From the NCBI RefSeq assembly GCF_038404745.2, contig NZ_JAYKTT020000001.1, positions 434,001 through 498,000 on the forward strand: a stretch of 64,000 bases of DNA. The letters are read 5' to 3'. Below, in pieces: positions 36,619-44,591 of the stretch (positions within the stretch are counted from its first letter, which is position 1; every line of letters begins with the position of its first letter). This DNA is from Chlorogloeopsis sp038404745 (lineage in GTDB: Bacteria; Cyanobacteriota; Cyanobacteriia; Cyanobacteriales; Nostocaceae). The notes under the pieces were generated by a model. It was not told where the DNA came from. It worked only from the letters and a program-made list of their open reading frames with translations, and ran no database searches. A program made the position numbers and the translations under genes.

Positions 36619-37917
36619 TCAGAAAATAAAAATAACTTGTAACTTCCATTCTTTTTCTTGACGAATAATTTCTATTTGACGGATAAATTCACGAAAATAA
36701 AACCGTCGCTCTGCTTCGGATAAGTCTAACCAAAACTGAGGAATAGAAACAGCTTGAGCGACAGAACGCAGATTTACTGGTGGTAAAGTCGCTAGCTTCG
36801 CCTCAAGTGCAGATATTTCGGTGCGGAGTTTGTATGTTCTTAATTTGGCTGTTTCTGTATCCAGCACACCAGTTTCTACTAAATTGGGTAACTGCTCAAG
36901 AATTTTTTGCTGATGGACGATCGCTTTTCCTAAATTATCTTTAACTGCATCCAATTGAGGAAAATTCATTTTTGCTACTGCCATTGGCAAGTCGCGGCAA
37001 ACTGCACCAATAGTACTATCCAATACTTGCTGGTAGGAAATAGAACGACATTTAGGACTTTGGGGACAACTTATCGGACGTAGATAAAGGTACTCTTTAT
37101 CTTGGTTACGAATTGCGACACGGCAGACACCCATGTGTGATTGACAGTCGCCACAAACTACCAATCCGGCTAAAGAACGAGGTGCGCTGGCAGTTCGCGA
37201 TGGCAAGCGACTATTGCGGCGCAAAAGCCGATCAACTTGTGCTGCTTCTTCCTTAGAAAGGATTGGAGCATGAGTGTTGGGGATAATTTCACCGTTTTGA
37301 TAAGCTGTGTTGCCACGATACACTGGATTAGTCAACCAACGTCGTCCGGTGGTAACAGAAATTTTCTTACCGTATTTTTTTGCCAAGTAACGCACTGCTC
37401 CTCGCAGCGAACCATAAAGTAAGAAGTGTTCAAAAAAATCTTTAACTACTGGAGAAGTACTACGGTCTATGATGTATTTATCTCTACCACGACGATAACC
37501 ATAAGGCGCTTTGCCAGGTGGGGGTGTTGCATCTAAACGATTGCGAGCGTGTCCTTGGCGAATGCGGCGACTGTGTTGCTGACGCTGAATCTCTTGTAAT
37601 AATTTTAGCAATTCAGCACGGAAATGGGGAGATTGTTCAGAAGAATTATAACCCTGCTCAAATGCAATCAGTGTTATCCCCAGTGCTTCTAGCTGCAAGA
37701 GGCGATCGCTTATTTGTTCAACAGAATCTCCCAATTCTTCCAAACGGCGAATTAGCAAGCAATCGGGTGGATCGGTTGTGCAGTCTGCAAAGAATTGTTG
37801 TAATTGCGATCGCTCTCCCAAATCTTGATAGAGTCGATTTAACTGCCATTCCCAAGTCGTAGGATCGGGAGCATTTTCCAGAAGCGGATCTGTGTAAGTA
37901 TAAGCGAAGATTTTCAT
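36619..37917 (-). CDS. Large serine recombinase homologue with altered catalytic site
   Basis: 432 residues in the architecture of XisF-like large serine recombinases: resolvase-like domain (about 1-105), recombinase domain (PPPGKAPYGYRRG..., WLTNPVYRGNTAY), zinc ribbon (CGDC...CPQSPKC) and coiled coil (about 320-370). The usual N-terminal motif Y-x-R-V-S-T-x-x-Q, holding the nucleophilic serine, is replaced by FAYTYTDPLLENAPD: tyrosine stands where serine is expected and the arginine is also lost. The later RRLEELGDSVEQ still matches DRLGRS. It may be catalytically dead or use another residue. Its start codon is 23 bp from a long inverted-repeat arm. Confidence 0.85.
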   Translation of the reverse strand: MKIFAYTYTDPLLENAPDPTTWEWQLNRLYQDLGERSQLQQFFADCTTDPPDCLLIRRLEELGDSVEQISDRLLQLEALGITLIAFEQGYNSSEQSPHFRAELLKLLQEIQRQQHSRRIRQGHARNRLDATPPPGKAPYGYRRGRDKYIIDRSTSPVVKDFFEHFLLYGSLRGAVRYLAKKYGKKISVTTGRRWLTNPVYRGNTAYQNGEIIPNTHAPILSKEEAAQVDRLLRRNSRLPSRTASAPRSLAGLVVCGDCQSHMGVCRVAIRNQDKEYLYLRPISCPQSPKCRSISYQQVLDSTIGAVCRDLPMAVAKMNFPQLDAVKDNLGKAIVHQQKILEQLPNLVETGVLDTETAKLRTYKLRTEISALEAKLATLPPVNLRSVAQAVSIPQFWLDLSEAERRFYFREFIRQIEIIRQEKEWKLQVIFIF

Positions 37918-38134
37918 GAGTTAGTCATTAGTCATTAGTTAGTAGGGGAGGCAGCGCGTTGCGGAGCCAGTGCGGTGGACGGCTTCCCCGGCATAAAGCA
38001 ACTGGCGTCGGGTTCCCCCGGTTGTAGCGACTGCCGTGCGGGTTTTATGGATTAACTTTGGGTTAGAACTGACAATTTATCTTCTAAACCCGCCCGTACA
38101 GTGGTTAGTAGTTAATTGTCTGTTGCTCCCCCAT
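37918..38134. repeat. Long dispersed repeat, left arm of a 102-bp inverted pair
   Basis: Starts with GTCATTA heptamers. The arm 37941-38042 is an inverted copy of 40751-40852 with about one mismatch in 102 bp. The tail ending ...CAACAG-type (reverse of 40665-40706) is also shared, with a variable centre. It contains hairpin-forming GCGGG...CCCGC motifs. Relatives lie at 23144, 50631 and 53387. Confidence 0.85.
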
Positions 38135-38192
38135 CTTCCTTATCTCCTCCATCTTCCTCATCTCCCCCTCCCCGTGTCCCCGCGTCGCACAC

Positions 38193-38567
38193 TCACTGCT
38201 GGTTTAACTCAATCACGTTTCCATCTGGATCTTGGGTAAAAATAGCAGGGCGACCAGAAGCGCTAGGTTGCACTAGAAAGTTATAATTTAAAAGCTGCTG
38301 TTTAGCGGCATCTAAGTCGGAAACTAAAAAAGCAATGTGGGGATTGCGTCCCCATTTTTCATGTTTGGGTTCATTGGGGACAGTTGGCGCAACTATTAGG
38401 TGAACTTGATACTCGCCGATTTGATACCAAGCACCAGGGAATTTCATTGGACGTTCTACTTTGGTTAATCTCAATACAGTGCCATAAAAATGTTCGGAGC
38501 GTTCTAAATCTGTAACCAGAATTGCTGTATGGAGAGGTTGAGTAATCTGCATAGTTGCACCAAACAT
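38193..38567 (-). CDS. VOC-superfamily (glyoxalase-like) protein
   Basis: 124 residues; a second start at 38552 (MQITQP) is equally plausible. Two beta-alpha-beta-beta-beta modules: LHTAILVTDLERSEHFYGTV and NPHIAFLVSDLDAAKQQL. The second ends in IFTQDPDGNVIEL. The potential metal ligands (His in LHTAI, His in PHIAF, Glu in NVIEL) are present as in glyoxalase I or extradiol dioxygenase folds. Substrate unknown. It lies inside the segment bounded by the long inverted repeat. Confidence 0.88.
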   Translation of the reverse strand: MFGATMQITQPLHTAILVTDLERSEHFYGTVLRLTKVERPMKFPGAWYQIGEYQVHLIVAPTVPNEPKHEKWGRNPHIAFLVSDLDAAKQQLLNYNFLVQPSASGRPAIFTQDPDGNVIELNQQ

Positions 38568-38675
38568 GAGTGGATGTGAGTTGCTATGGATTTAATTTAC
38601 CTGTTTTGGACAGTGGGTAAAGCCCAACAAAAAATCCCACTACTCACAGCTTATAAGAAATAATAGAAGGAATAG

Positions 38676-38714
38676 CCCCTCCTCGCTTGCGGGGAGGGGT
38701 TGGGGTGGGGTTCT
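38676..38714. repeat. GC palindrome after the DUF559 gene
   Basis: CCCCTCC...GGAGGGG hairpin (38676-38699) followed by TTGGGGTGGGGTT. The same element in inverted orientation lies inside the 5' end of the adjacent gene (39071-39110), so the gene is bracketed by inverted copies. Confidence 0.7.
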
Positions 38715-39195
38715 ATCTCTGCAACCAACCTGCAATCTCTTCCAGTACTGCATCAATTGAACTGAAAACATCTTCATTCCTAAACCGTACCACCCGCAAT
38801 CCCAAACTTTCCAAAAATTCTTGGCGGATTCTATCTTTTTCTTGCGTGTAGTCGTGAATCTTACCATCAACCTCCACAATTAAACGCGCTTCCCCACAGT
38901 AAAAATCCACAATAAAGCGATCAATAGCGTGTTGGCGGCGAAACTTAAAGCCCAAAAGTTGCTTGTCTCTTAATTTTTGCCAAAGTTTCTCTTCGGCTGG
39001 GGTGGGTTCACGCCGCATTTGTCGCGCCAGTGGCTTGAGTTTTTCCCAGAGTTCCGGGGGGGTTTGCCAAACCCCACCCCCTAGCCCCCTCCCCGCCTGC
39101 GGGGAGGGGGAATTGGAGGGGGAATTGGAGGGGGAATTGGAGGGGGAATTGGAGGGGTAATGAGAGTCGGGATTTGGGTGCTGTTCTGAGGGCAT
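38713..39195 (-). CDS. DUF559 domain protein with repeat-derived N-terminus
   Basis: 160 residues. Residues about 52-160 form a DUF559 domain related to very-short-patch-repair-type endonucleases: LARQMRREPTPAEEKLW, KFRRQHAIDRFIVDFYC, LIVEVDGKIHDYTQEKDRIR and LRVVRFRNEDVF. The putative catalytic acidic residues in VDFY and EVDG are present. The first about 45 residues are encoded by a 12-bp tandem repeat, giving SNSP four times (residues 15-30), and by a GC palindrome (SPQAGRGLGG). The natural start may have been downstream, near the methionine in LARQM. Confidence 0.82.
   Translation of the reverse strand: MPSEQHPNPDSHYPSNSPSNSPSNSPSNSPSPQAGRGLGGGVWQTPPELWEKLKPLARQMRREPTPAEEKLWQKLRDKQLLGFKFRRQHAIDRFIVDFYCGEARLIVEVDGKIHDYTQEKDRIRQEFLESLGLRVVRFRNEDVFSSIDAVLEEIAGWLQR
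39071..39158. repeat. Perfect GC palindrome plus four 12-bp tandem repeats
   Basis: CCCCCTCCCCGC (39085-39096) and GCGGGGAGGGGG (39099-39110) form a perfect 12-bp stem with a 2-nt loop. Four copies of AATTGGAGGGGG follow directly (39111-39158). Both lie inside the reading frame of the DUF559 gene. Confidence 0.9.
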
Positions 39196-39324
39196 GTGCT
39201 AATATCTTTGTTTTCTGCTGGTTTTTATTTATTGTTCCCAGCGATCGCGCTCCTCGCACTCTCACAAGCAGGCAGTGATTTTCTGCTTACAATGTATAAT
39301 TAAAGCCAGTTTCATGCAAAGTCT

Positions 39325-39513
39325 ATGGAACGATTAAACATCAAAGAAGAAGCCCGAAAGTTAATTGACAAATTACCGGAAAACTCTACATGGGATGACT
39401 TAATGTACGAGATTTATGTTAGGCAAGTTGTTGAAGCTGGGCTTGCTGATAGTCAGGCTGGTAGAGTCACTTTTGTGCAGGAAGTTCGGGCAAAATTTGG
39501 ACTACCAGAGTGA
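39325..39513 (+). CDS. Antitoxin of a ParE-type toxin-antitoxin pair
   Basis: 62 residues: IKEEARKLIDKLPENSTWDD followed by LMYEIYVRQVVEAGLADSQA and FVQEVRAKFGLPE. This small helix-rich protein matches the RelB/ParD-like antitoxins found upstream of ParE toxins in cyanobacteria. The stop codon overlaps the GTG start of the toxin frame (GTGA). The toxin is broken, so this antitoxin is probably an orphan. It lies inside the inverted-repeat segment. Confidence 0.78.
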   Translation: MERLNIKEEARKLIDKLPENSTWDDLMYEIYVRQVVEAGLADSQAGRVTFVQEVRAKFGLPE

Positions 39514-39773
39514 AAATTTATTGGACAGAAACGATTGCCCAAAATTCATCCCAGTATGCGTCTAGAATAGTTGACCGTATAACCAGACGTTCAGAACAGA
39601 TTGCTAATTTCCCTTTGTCTAGTCGGATTGTACCAGAGTTTGAAACAGAGCAAATTCGAGAAGTAATTGAAGGTTGATATCGAATTATTTACTACATCAA
39701 AGCCGAACAAATAGATGTCCTTGCTGTCATTCACGGTTCACAACAAATCACATCAATTTCAGAAAAATATTAA
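39510..39773 (+). pseudogene. Broken RelE/ParE-family toxin
   Basis: From GTG 39510 the frame reads KIYWTETIAQNSSQYASRI, then SSRIVPEFETEQIREVIEG, then TGA at 39675-39677. In the same frame it continues YRIIYYIKAEQIDVLAVIHG to the TAA at 39771-39773. The downstream part is exactly the conserved C-terminal half of ParE toxins (REVIEG-x-YRII-Y...AVIHG), so the TGA is a nonsense change, most simply from CGA or TGG. In addition the N-terminal part appears to lack about 15 residues between WTET and IAQ, where family members have a helix. The gene is therefore inactivated unless the TGA is read through. Confidence 0.85.
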
Positions 39774-39882
39774 ATGTAGGGTAAAAAATGCGATCGCGCT
39801 CACTATCATCATCTGGTAACGTGTTCTACTCAAAGCTCCCCATCGCGCTATCTTGATATTTAAGGCTAAAGGAGTGTATAAA

Positions 39883-40584
39883 GTGGTAAAGGGCAAGCAC
39901 GTTTTACTTACAGGCGGCACTGGTGGCTTAGGGTTGGGTGTGACACCAACAGTTCTGACGCAAGGTGCAACAGCAGTGACAATTCCCTATCGCAACCCCA
40001 AAGACATCGAACGACTCAAAGGTATTCTCTCACCTGCCAACTTTGCCAGAATTCAATTTGTCACTGCCGATTTAAAAGATGAAGCTTCGGTAGAGAATCT
40101 CATTAAACAGATGGTGCAAGTTGATGTATTAATTCATCTGGTGGGTGGCTTTTCGATGGGGAAAACCCATGAATACAGCTTTGAGAATTGGCAACGTGAT
40201 TTTGATATCAACTTAAGTACTACTTTCCTAGTTTGCAAACATAGCCTCAAAAATATGTTGCACAATGGTTACGGACGTATTGTGACTGTTGGCTCCAGAG
40301 GTGCAGTAGAACCTACTGGACAACTGGCGGCATATTGTGCTTCTAAAGCTGGTGTTGTTGCTCTCACAAAAGCGATCGCTGACGAAACCAAGGGTACTAA
40401 TATCACTGCTAATATTGTTCTTCCCAGCGTGATCGACACTCCCACTAACCGCGAATCTATGGGTGAAGAAAATGCCGCTCAATGGGTGAAACCTGAATCT
40501 TTAGCCGAAGTAATTTGCTTTTTAGCTTCTGAAGCCGCTAAAGATATCCGAGGTGCGGCAGTTCCTGTTTATGGCAGTATTTAG
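39883..40584 (+). CDS. Short-chain dehydrogenase/reductase
   Basis: About 233 residues from GTG 39883, with GGAG about 10 bases upstream; a TTG at 39853 is in frame but less likely. Rossmann motif TGGTGGLGLG, NAG-equivalent segment LIHLVGGFSMGKT, catalytic YCASK and serine in VTVGSRG. The typical PSVIDTPTNRE loop follows. NAD(P)-dependent oxidoreductase with unknown substrate. Only the inverted-repeat arm separates it from the MDR reductase gene, which faces it. Confidence 0.9.
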   Translation: MVKGKHVLLTGGTGGLGLGVTPTVLTQGATAVTIPYRNPKDIERLKGILSPANFARIQFVTADLKDEASVENLIKQMVQVDVLIHLVGGFSMGKTHEYSFENWQRDFDINLSTTFLVCKHSLKNMLHNGYGRIVTVGSRGAVEPTGQLAAYCASKAGVVALTKAIADETKGTNITANIVLPSVIDTPTNRESMGEENAAQWVKPESLAEVICFLASEAAKDIRGAAVPVYGSI

Positions 40585-40664
40585 GGGTTACAAGGGGCTA
40601 GAGGCTGGGAAGGAAAGGGGATACGAGGCAGAGGAGCTTTAGAGGCAGTGGGGGAGATGGGAAA

Positions 40665-40878
40665 GGGAGCAACAGACAATTAACTACTAACCACTGTACG
40701 GGCGGGCTTTAACAGTAATCTCTCGAAGATAGCGAAAATACATAAATAAACCCGCACGGCAGTCGCTACAACCGGGGGAACCCGACGCCAGTTGCTTTAT
40801 GCCGGGGAACCCGTCCACCGCACTGGCTCCGCAACGCGCTGCCTCCCCTACTAACAAATGACTAATAACTAATGACTA
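40665..40878. repeat. Long dispersed repeat, right arm of the inverted pair
   Basis: The arm 40751-40852 is the reverse complement of 37941-38042 (about 101 of 102 positions agree by eye). The outer part 40665-40706 is also shared. ATGACTA heptamers follow (40857-40878) and run into the end of the next gene. Confidence 0.88.
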
Positions 40879-41882
40879 AACCTCACAACAACTTTGCCGC
40901 AATTTTTGCCGCTGAGTAAATATTCAACAGCATTCGGGATAGATTCTATGCCTTGGAATTGGGTTGGATCGACAGCAACTTTGAGTTGATTGGTGTAGAA
41001 CAGGTGTAAGAGGCGATCGCGTGCTTCGGCTGCATATTCTTGATAAAGAGGCATCAGAAAGCCGCGCACGGAAGCAGCTTTCCAAAATAGCTTTTGATAA
41101 ATGCGTGGTTGTGTTATCTCCTCTAAATTTCTACCATATTCGGAAATAAAACCAACCACAACTAAACGTCCACGAATTGCTATATTTTCTACGCAGGTGT
41201 CGAAAACTTGTCTGCCGACACAATCAAAAACAAGATTAACGCCATTGGGGTATTCTTGTTTGAGAACTTGATCGAGGTTTTCTGTACGGTAGTTGATAAT
41301 GCGATCGCATCCTAAGCTTGCAAGCAACTCTGCTTTTTTTGGCGAACCACAAGTACCGATGACATGATTACCTGCTAACTTCGCTAGCTGTACCGCAATA
41401 TGCCCGGTTCCTCCTGCTGCTGCTGTTACCAAAACTACTTCATTGTTTTTCATCTCTCCCACTTTTTCTAATGCCATCAAAGCTGATATTCCTGTTGGCA
41501 TTAAAGTTAGTACTTCTGGAGTTGCTTCCCGTACCTTTACTGCTAAGTTTGCATCAATAACCTGATATTCACGATAACCTCCTCCCCGCACAGTAGTTAC
41601 TACAACATCACCAACTCGAAAATTTTGAATATTCTCTCCTACAGCTACCACTTCGCCAACAGCTTCTACTCCTAAATCAAAAGGAGGAGTCAAGTTAACG
41701 TAAGGAACTTTTCCTTGGCACAGTAATGTATCAAACCCGCTATTGATACCAGCAAATTTATTACAAATTACTATTTGATCAGCAGCAGGTTCAGGAATAG
41801 GAGTTTCTATAATTTCAATAGCTGATTTAAAATCTTGAGAAATTTTTTTTGCTATTAGTTTTTTGTAAGTTCTTAAACTCAT
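40869..41882 (-). CDS. MDR-family NAD(P)H oxidoreductase (quinone reductase-like)
   Basis: 337 residues, medium-chain reductase without the structural-zinc cysteines. N-terminal GroES-like domain (FAGINSGFDTLLCQGKVPYV, FDLGVEAVGEVVAVG). Nucleotide site: VTAAAGGTGHIAVQLAKLAG. C-terminal segment with YQKLFWKAASVRGFLMPLYQ and NAVEYLLSGKNCGKVVV. Closest in look to ZADH2/prostaglandin reductase-3-like enzymes that reduce enone double bonds. Good Shine-Dalgarno sequence (AGGAA). First of three minus-strand genes next to the hydrolase/BKACE genes. Confidence 0.9.
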   Translation of the reverse strand: MSLRTYKKLIAKKISQDFKSAIEIIETPIPEPAADQIVICNKFAGINSGFDTLLCQGKVPYVNLTPPFDLGVEAVGEVVAVGENIQNFRVGDVVVTTVRGGGYREYQVIDANLAVKVREATPEVLTLMPTGISALMALEKVGEMKNNEVVLVTAAAGGTGHIAVQLAKLAGNHVIGTCGSPKKAELLASLGCDRIINYRTENLDQVLKQEYPNGVNLVFDCVGRQVFDTCVENIAIRGRLVVVGFISEYGRNLEEITQPRIYQKLFWKAASVRGFLMPLYQEYAAEARDRLLHLFYTNQLKVAVDPTQFQGIESIPNAVEYLLSGKNCGKVVVRFSH

Positions 41883-41926
41883 GTTCCTGAGTTGAAAGAG
41901 GGGTGTAAGGGTTTAAGGGTTTGGGA

Positions 41927-41962
41927 TGTAGGGGAAAGAATCCTCTTTCATACTTTGTGGTG
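41927..41962. repeat. 36-bp dispersed repeat, copy 1
   Basis: Starts TGTAGGGGAAAGAATC and continues CTCTTTCATACTTTGTGGTG. It matches 58345-58380 at 35 of 36 positions and includes the small inverted repeat GAAAGA..TCTTTC. Both copies lie between two minus-strand genes. Confidence 0.8.
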
Positions 41963-41993
41963 AATTTTATTCATAGCGACTGCCTCCTGCCTT

Positions 41994-42452
41994 CTATTTA
42001 AATTTGCGCTCATCAAGTAAAACATCAAAATGTTTCACATTTGGCTCAAGTTCAAGCAAATATTCTTTATCTCTAGGAAGATACCTCGCTTTTTCAATAT
42101 CATTACCAGCAAACTTACGAATTGCATCTCGTGATTCCCAATAGGAGATCACAGTAAATTCTGTAATCTTACCATCAGAACGACGAAGTACTTGCGCTCC
42201 TAAATTGCCGGGAATGGCTAGTATTTTCTTGATTCCAGCTTCGTTGAGATAAGTATAGTATTCATCTGCTTTAGAATTCAGAGTTCTACCGTGCCAAATG
42301 CGTGCAATAACTTTCTTTGCTTGAAGATTAGTATTGTTTGTTTGTCCAATAGTTGGAGAGTTATTAACCTGTGCAAAAGAAGTAAGCGGTAATATACAGA
42401 TAAAAAACGCTAATCCAACCAAGATGCTAAAGATTTTTTTCTGTTTCATCAT
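41994..42452 (-). CDS. Exported antibiotic-monooxygenase-like (dimeric alpha/beta barrel) protein
   Basis: 152 residues. N-terminal signal peptide: basic MMKQKK, hydrophobic core ILVGLAFFICILPL, likely cleavage after SFA. The mature part VIARIWHGRTLNSKADEYYT, AQVLRRSDGKITEFTVISYW and DAIRKFAGNDIEKARYLP resembles the ABM / NIPSNAP-like ferredoxin fold. This type usually degrades or binds small aromatic or haem-like molecules, but export of such a domain is unusual. Strong Shine-Dalgarno sequence (AGAGGAA). It follows the hydroxylase-like gene by 15 bp. Confidence 0.75.
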   Translation of the reverse strand: MMKQKKIFSILVGLAFFICILPLTSFAQVNNSPTIGQTNNTNLQAKKVIARIWHGRTLNSKADEYYTYLNEAGIKKILAIPGNLGAQVLRRSDGKITEFTVISYWESRDAIRKFAGNDIEKARYLPRDKEYLLELEPNVKHFDVLLDERKFK

Positions 42453-42467
42453 TATTTCCTCTTCAGC

Positions 42468-43262
42468 TCATAACGCTTTATCCCACTCCAACTGATGAGC
42501 TAAACCATACTTAATAAAATCTTCTTCTTTAGCGCGATCGCTTTTACCAAAAACACCCAAGCTGTAAGGATTATCTTGCATTCTTTGGGTGACTTGCTCT
42601 TGTTCAAATCGGATTACTTCCTCTCTAGGCTGATCTGGTTTAAAAAAGTCTACAACCAAAACAGTCCTGTCATAATTGGTGTAATTATGTGGACAATGTG
42701 GGTAGCTGTGATCTAAAACCATGAATTCTCCTTCATGCCAATAAAGCTGCTCGTGGCATATTTTCATCGCCACATCTCCCTCTGGCACAATTAATCCTAA
42801 ATAGCCACGATTCATATGAGGATTATAGTTCACATGCAGCTTGATATCCAAGCCTGGATGAAATGTACCAAAATAAACATTTCTGATGATATCATCAACG
42901 CTAAAGTTCACTTTTTCTATCACCTTAGCCAAATTTGAGAAATATTTCTCTCTTAAAAAAAGTGCTTTTTTTGATGCATCTTCTGGACTATAATCTGGAT
43001 ATTTTATTTGATGGAATTGGATGTATTCTTCAATAAAAATACCTTGAAATAAAATCCCAAAAGCACTATATTTTGAATGTCCCTTGGTTTTAATTGTTTT
43101 ACTTTTAGGGCCAAGAACATCATAAGTGAATTTTAATTCCTCTGGAGATGCATTGTTAATAAAGTGGGTAAATTCATCTCTAATTACTTGCCAGTTATCT
43201 TCAAAGCTGTTGAGAAAAGGAAATTGCTTGGGGTTCAGATGATACTCATTAAAACTTGTCAT
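42468..43262 (-). CDS. Aspartyl/asparaginyl beta-hydroxylase-like oxygenase
   Basis: 264 residues. The C-terminal half has the Asp_Arg_Hydrox pattern of 2-oxoglutarate/Fe(II) oxygenases: LHVNYNPHMNRGYLGLIVPE with a candidate metal histidine and the RG that contacts the cosubstrate. Next come WHEGEFMVLDHSYPHCPHNYT with the second histidine and DRTVLVVDFF at the end. The N-terminal half is helical and specific. Related bacterial enzymes hydroxylate free or carrier-bound amino acids. Strong Shine-Dalgarno sequence (AGGAGA). In operon with the exported ABM-like protein. Confidence 0.82.
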   Translation of the reverse strand: MTSFNEYHLNPKQFPFLNSFEDNWQVIRDEFTHFINNASPEELKFTYDVLGPKSKTIKTKGHSKYSAFGILFQGIFIEEYIQFHQIKYPDYSPEDASKKALFLREKYFSNLAKVIEKVNFSVDDIIRNVYFGTFHPGLDIKLHVNYNPHMNRGYLGLIVPEGDVAMKICHEQLYWHEGEFMVLDHSYPHCPHNYTNYDRTVLVVDFFKPDQPREEVIRFEQEQVTQRMQDNPYSLGVFGKSDRAKEEDFIKYGLAHQLEWDKAL

Positions 43263-43597
43263 TGTTTCTTCTCCTGAAGATGATTGAATAAAAAACGTTA
43301 CACAATGATGGAATTTTATCTGCGTTTCAGTATAGTGCTGATATCATCCTTGGGTTCTCTACTTATTTTAGTGTGATGTTTACTGTGTCTGAAATGCCTA
43401 GTCTGACTAAGCCCAGAGAATTTTATCCAGAAGTAAGCGATCGCATTAGCCTCTATCTCCATTGCCTAAGTAGCCGGAATCCAACACCTACACGAAAATT
43501 GTTCGGCAAGACTCCACCCTCACAGGTTTGAAAGCATAAAGCACCGCCCATCCGCCCCATTCAGAATTTAAACTCTAGTCAGTAAAGAGTATAAAAA
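43263..43597. other. Divergent promoter region of the metabolic cluster
   Basis: 335 bp between the oxygenase gene (minus) and the first alpha/beta hydrolase gene (plus). One HIP1-like site near 43438. No specific operator recognised. Confidence 0.5.
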
Positions 43598-44413
43598 ATG
43601 AGCCAGCGTATCAAAAGAGCATTTTTAGACACAGAAGATGGACAAATTCTTTACCGAATCGGTGGAGAAGGTGAACCCATACTTTTACTGCACATGACTC
43701 CCCGCAGTAGTGATGAATTTCAAGAATTGATGCCTATTTTGGCTGCCAAAAAATTAGTAATTGCAATGGATTTAATGGGGTTAGGTGATTCTGATAAGCC
43801 CCCCAGAGTTTATTCGGTTGCAGACTATGCCAAAACTGCGATCGCGCTTTTGGACGAATTAGGCATAAAAAAGACAAGTATTTTTGGTAGTCTTACTGGG
43901 GGTTATATCGCCGGAGAAGTTGCAGCAGCCTATCCAAATCGTGTTGACAAACTTATTCTGTGCAATGTAATTGGATTTGACGAAGAGGAAAGAGACAAGG
44001 TTTTAAAGACATATTCTCAAGGGTTTCAAATTAAAGAAGATGGCTCTCACCTGATGGAAAGATGGTTAGCTCGTGTCAATTATGTCGGCAAAGGAGAGTT
44101 AAATCACCGTTGTGTTTTAGATGATTTGAAGTGCTTTGGTTCTCCTGTATACCCTGGTTTGGCAGTAGCAAATTATTGTCTTGATGCTCAAGAACGATTT
44201 AGGTTGATTAAGTGTCCGACTTTGATTTTGTCGGGGAAAAAGGCGTTAGAACCGTTAGAAAAAGTTGGTTTAGCAAAAGCTGAGAATCAATCTTGGCTCC
44301 AGGAAGTTATTCCTCATAGTCAAAGAGTTGAACTAGAAGGTGGAACTCTTTGGATGGTTAATCAAATGTCGGCAGAAGTATTAAAAGTAGTAGTCGATTT
44401 TCTGGGAAAATAG
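43598..44413 (+). CDS. Alpha/beta hydrolase-fold protein, copy 1
   Basis: 271 residues, alpha/beta hydrolase fold: oxyanion region LLLHMTPRSSDEF, MDLMGLGDSDKPP, and the nucleophile-elbow segment TSIFGSLTGGYIAGE. The canonical G-x-S-x-G is here G-S-L-T-G, with Leu99 at the nucleophile position. The expected C-terminal histidine loop is also unclear (GGTLWMVNQM). It shares most of its sequence with the gene at 45935. It either uses different chemistry, like cofactor-less lyase or decarboxylase members of this fold, or has lost activity. Its 3' end is duplicated 370 bp downstream. Confidence 0.85.
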   Translation: MSQRIKRAFLDTEDGQILYRIGGEGEPILLLHMTPRSSDEFQELMPILAAKKLVIAMDLMGLGDSDKPPRVYSVADYAKTAIALLDELGIKKTSIFGSLTGGYIAGEVAAAYPNRVDKLILCNVIGFDEEERDKVLKTYSQGFQIKEDGSHLMERWLARVNYVGKGELNHRCVLDDLKCFGSPVYPGLAVANYCLDAQERFRLIKCPTLILSGKKALEPLEKVGLAKAENQSWLQEVIPHSQRVELEGGTLWMVNQMSAEVLKVVVDFLGK

Positions 44414-44591
44414 TAAGTACTTGAGCTAAATAAGTATGAAAAGAGACATAGAATTATTGAGGTGCGTTGTCGCGCAGTTCAACGTATCCTTGTGTCTTAG
44501 AAGAAGTTCCCGATTTTTTGAACAATCGCTTGACTTCTAAGGCAGTCGCTAGTGGCGCTATTGAGGCGACACTGTTTGTGCCTTTACGGCA

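Noticed and set aside
36619..37917. Active fdxN-type excision element at this locus
   Set aside because: The recombinase lacks the catalytic serine, and the only flanking repeats are inverted members of a dispersed family, not direct att sites.
39071..39158. CRISPR or tRNA-like structure in the DUF559 gene
   Set aside because: A simple palindrome plus 12-bp repeats; no spacers and no cloverleaf.
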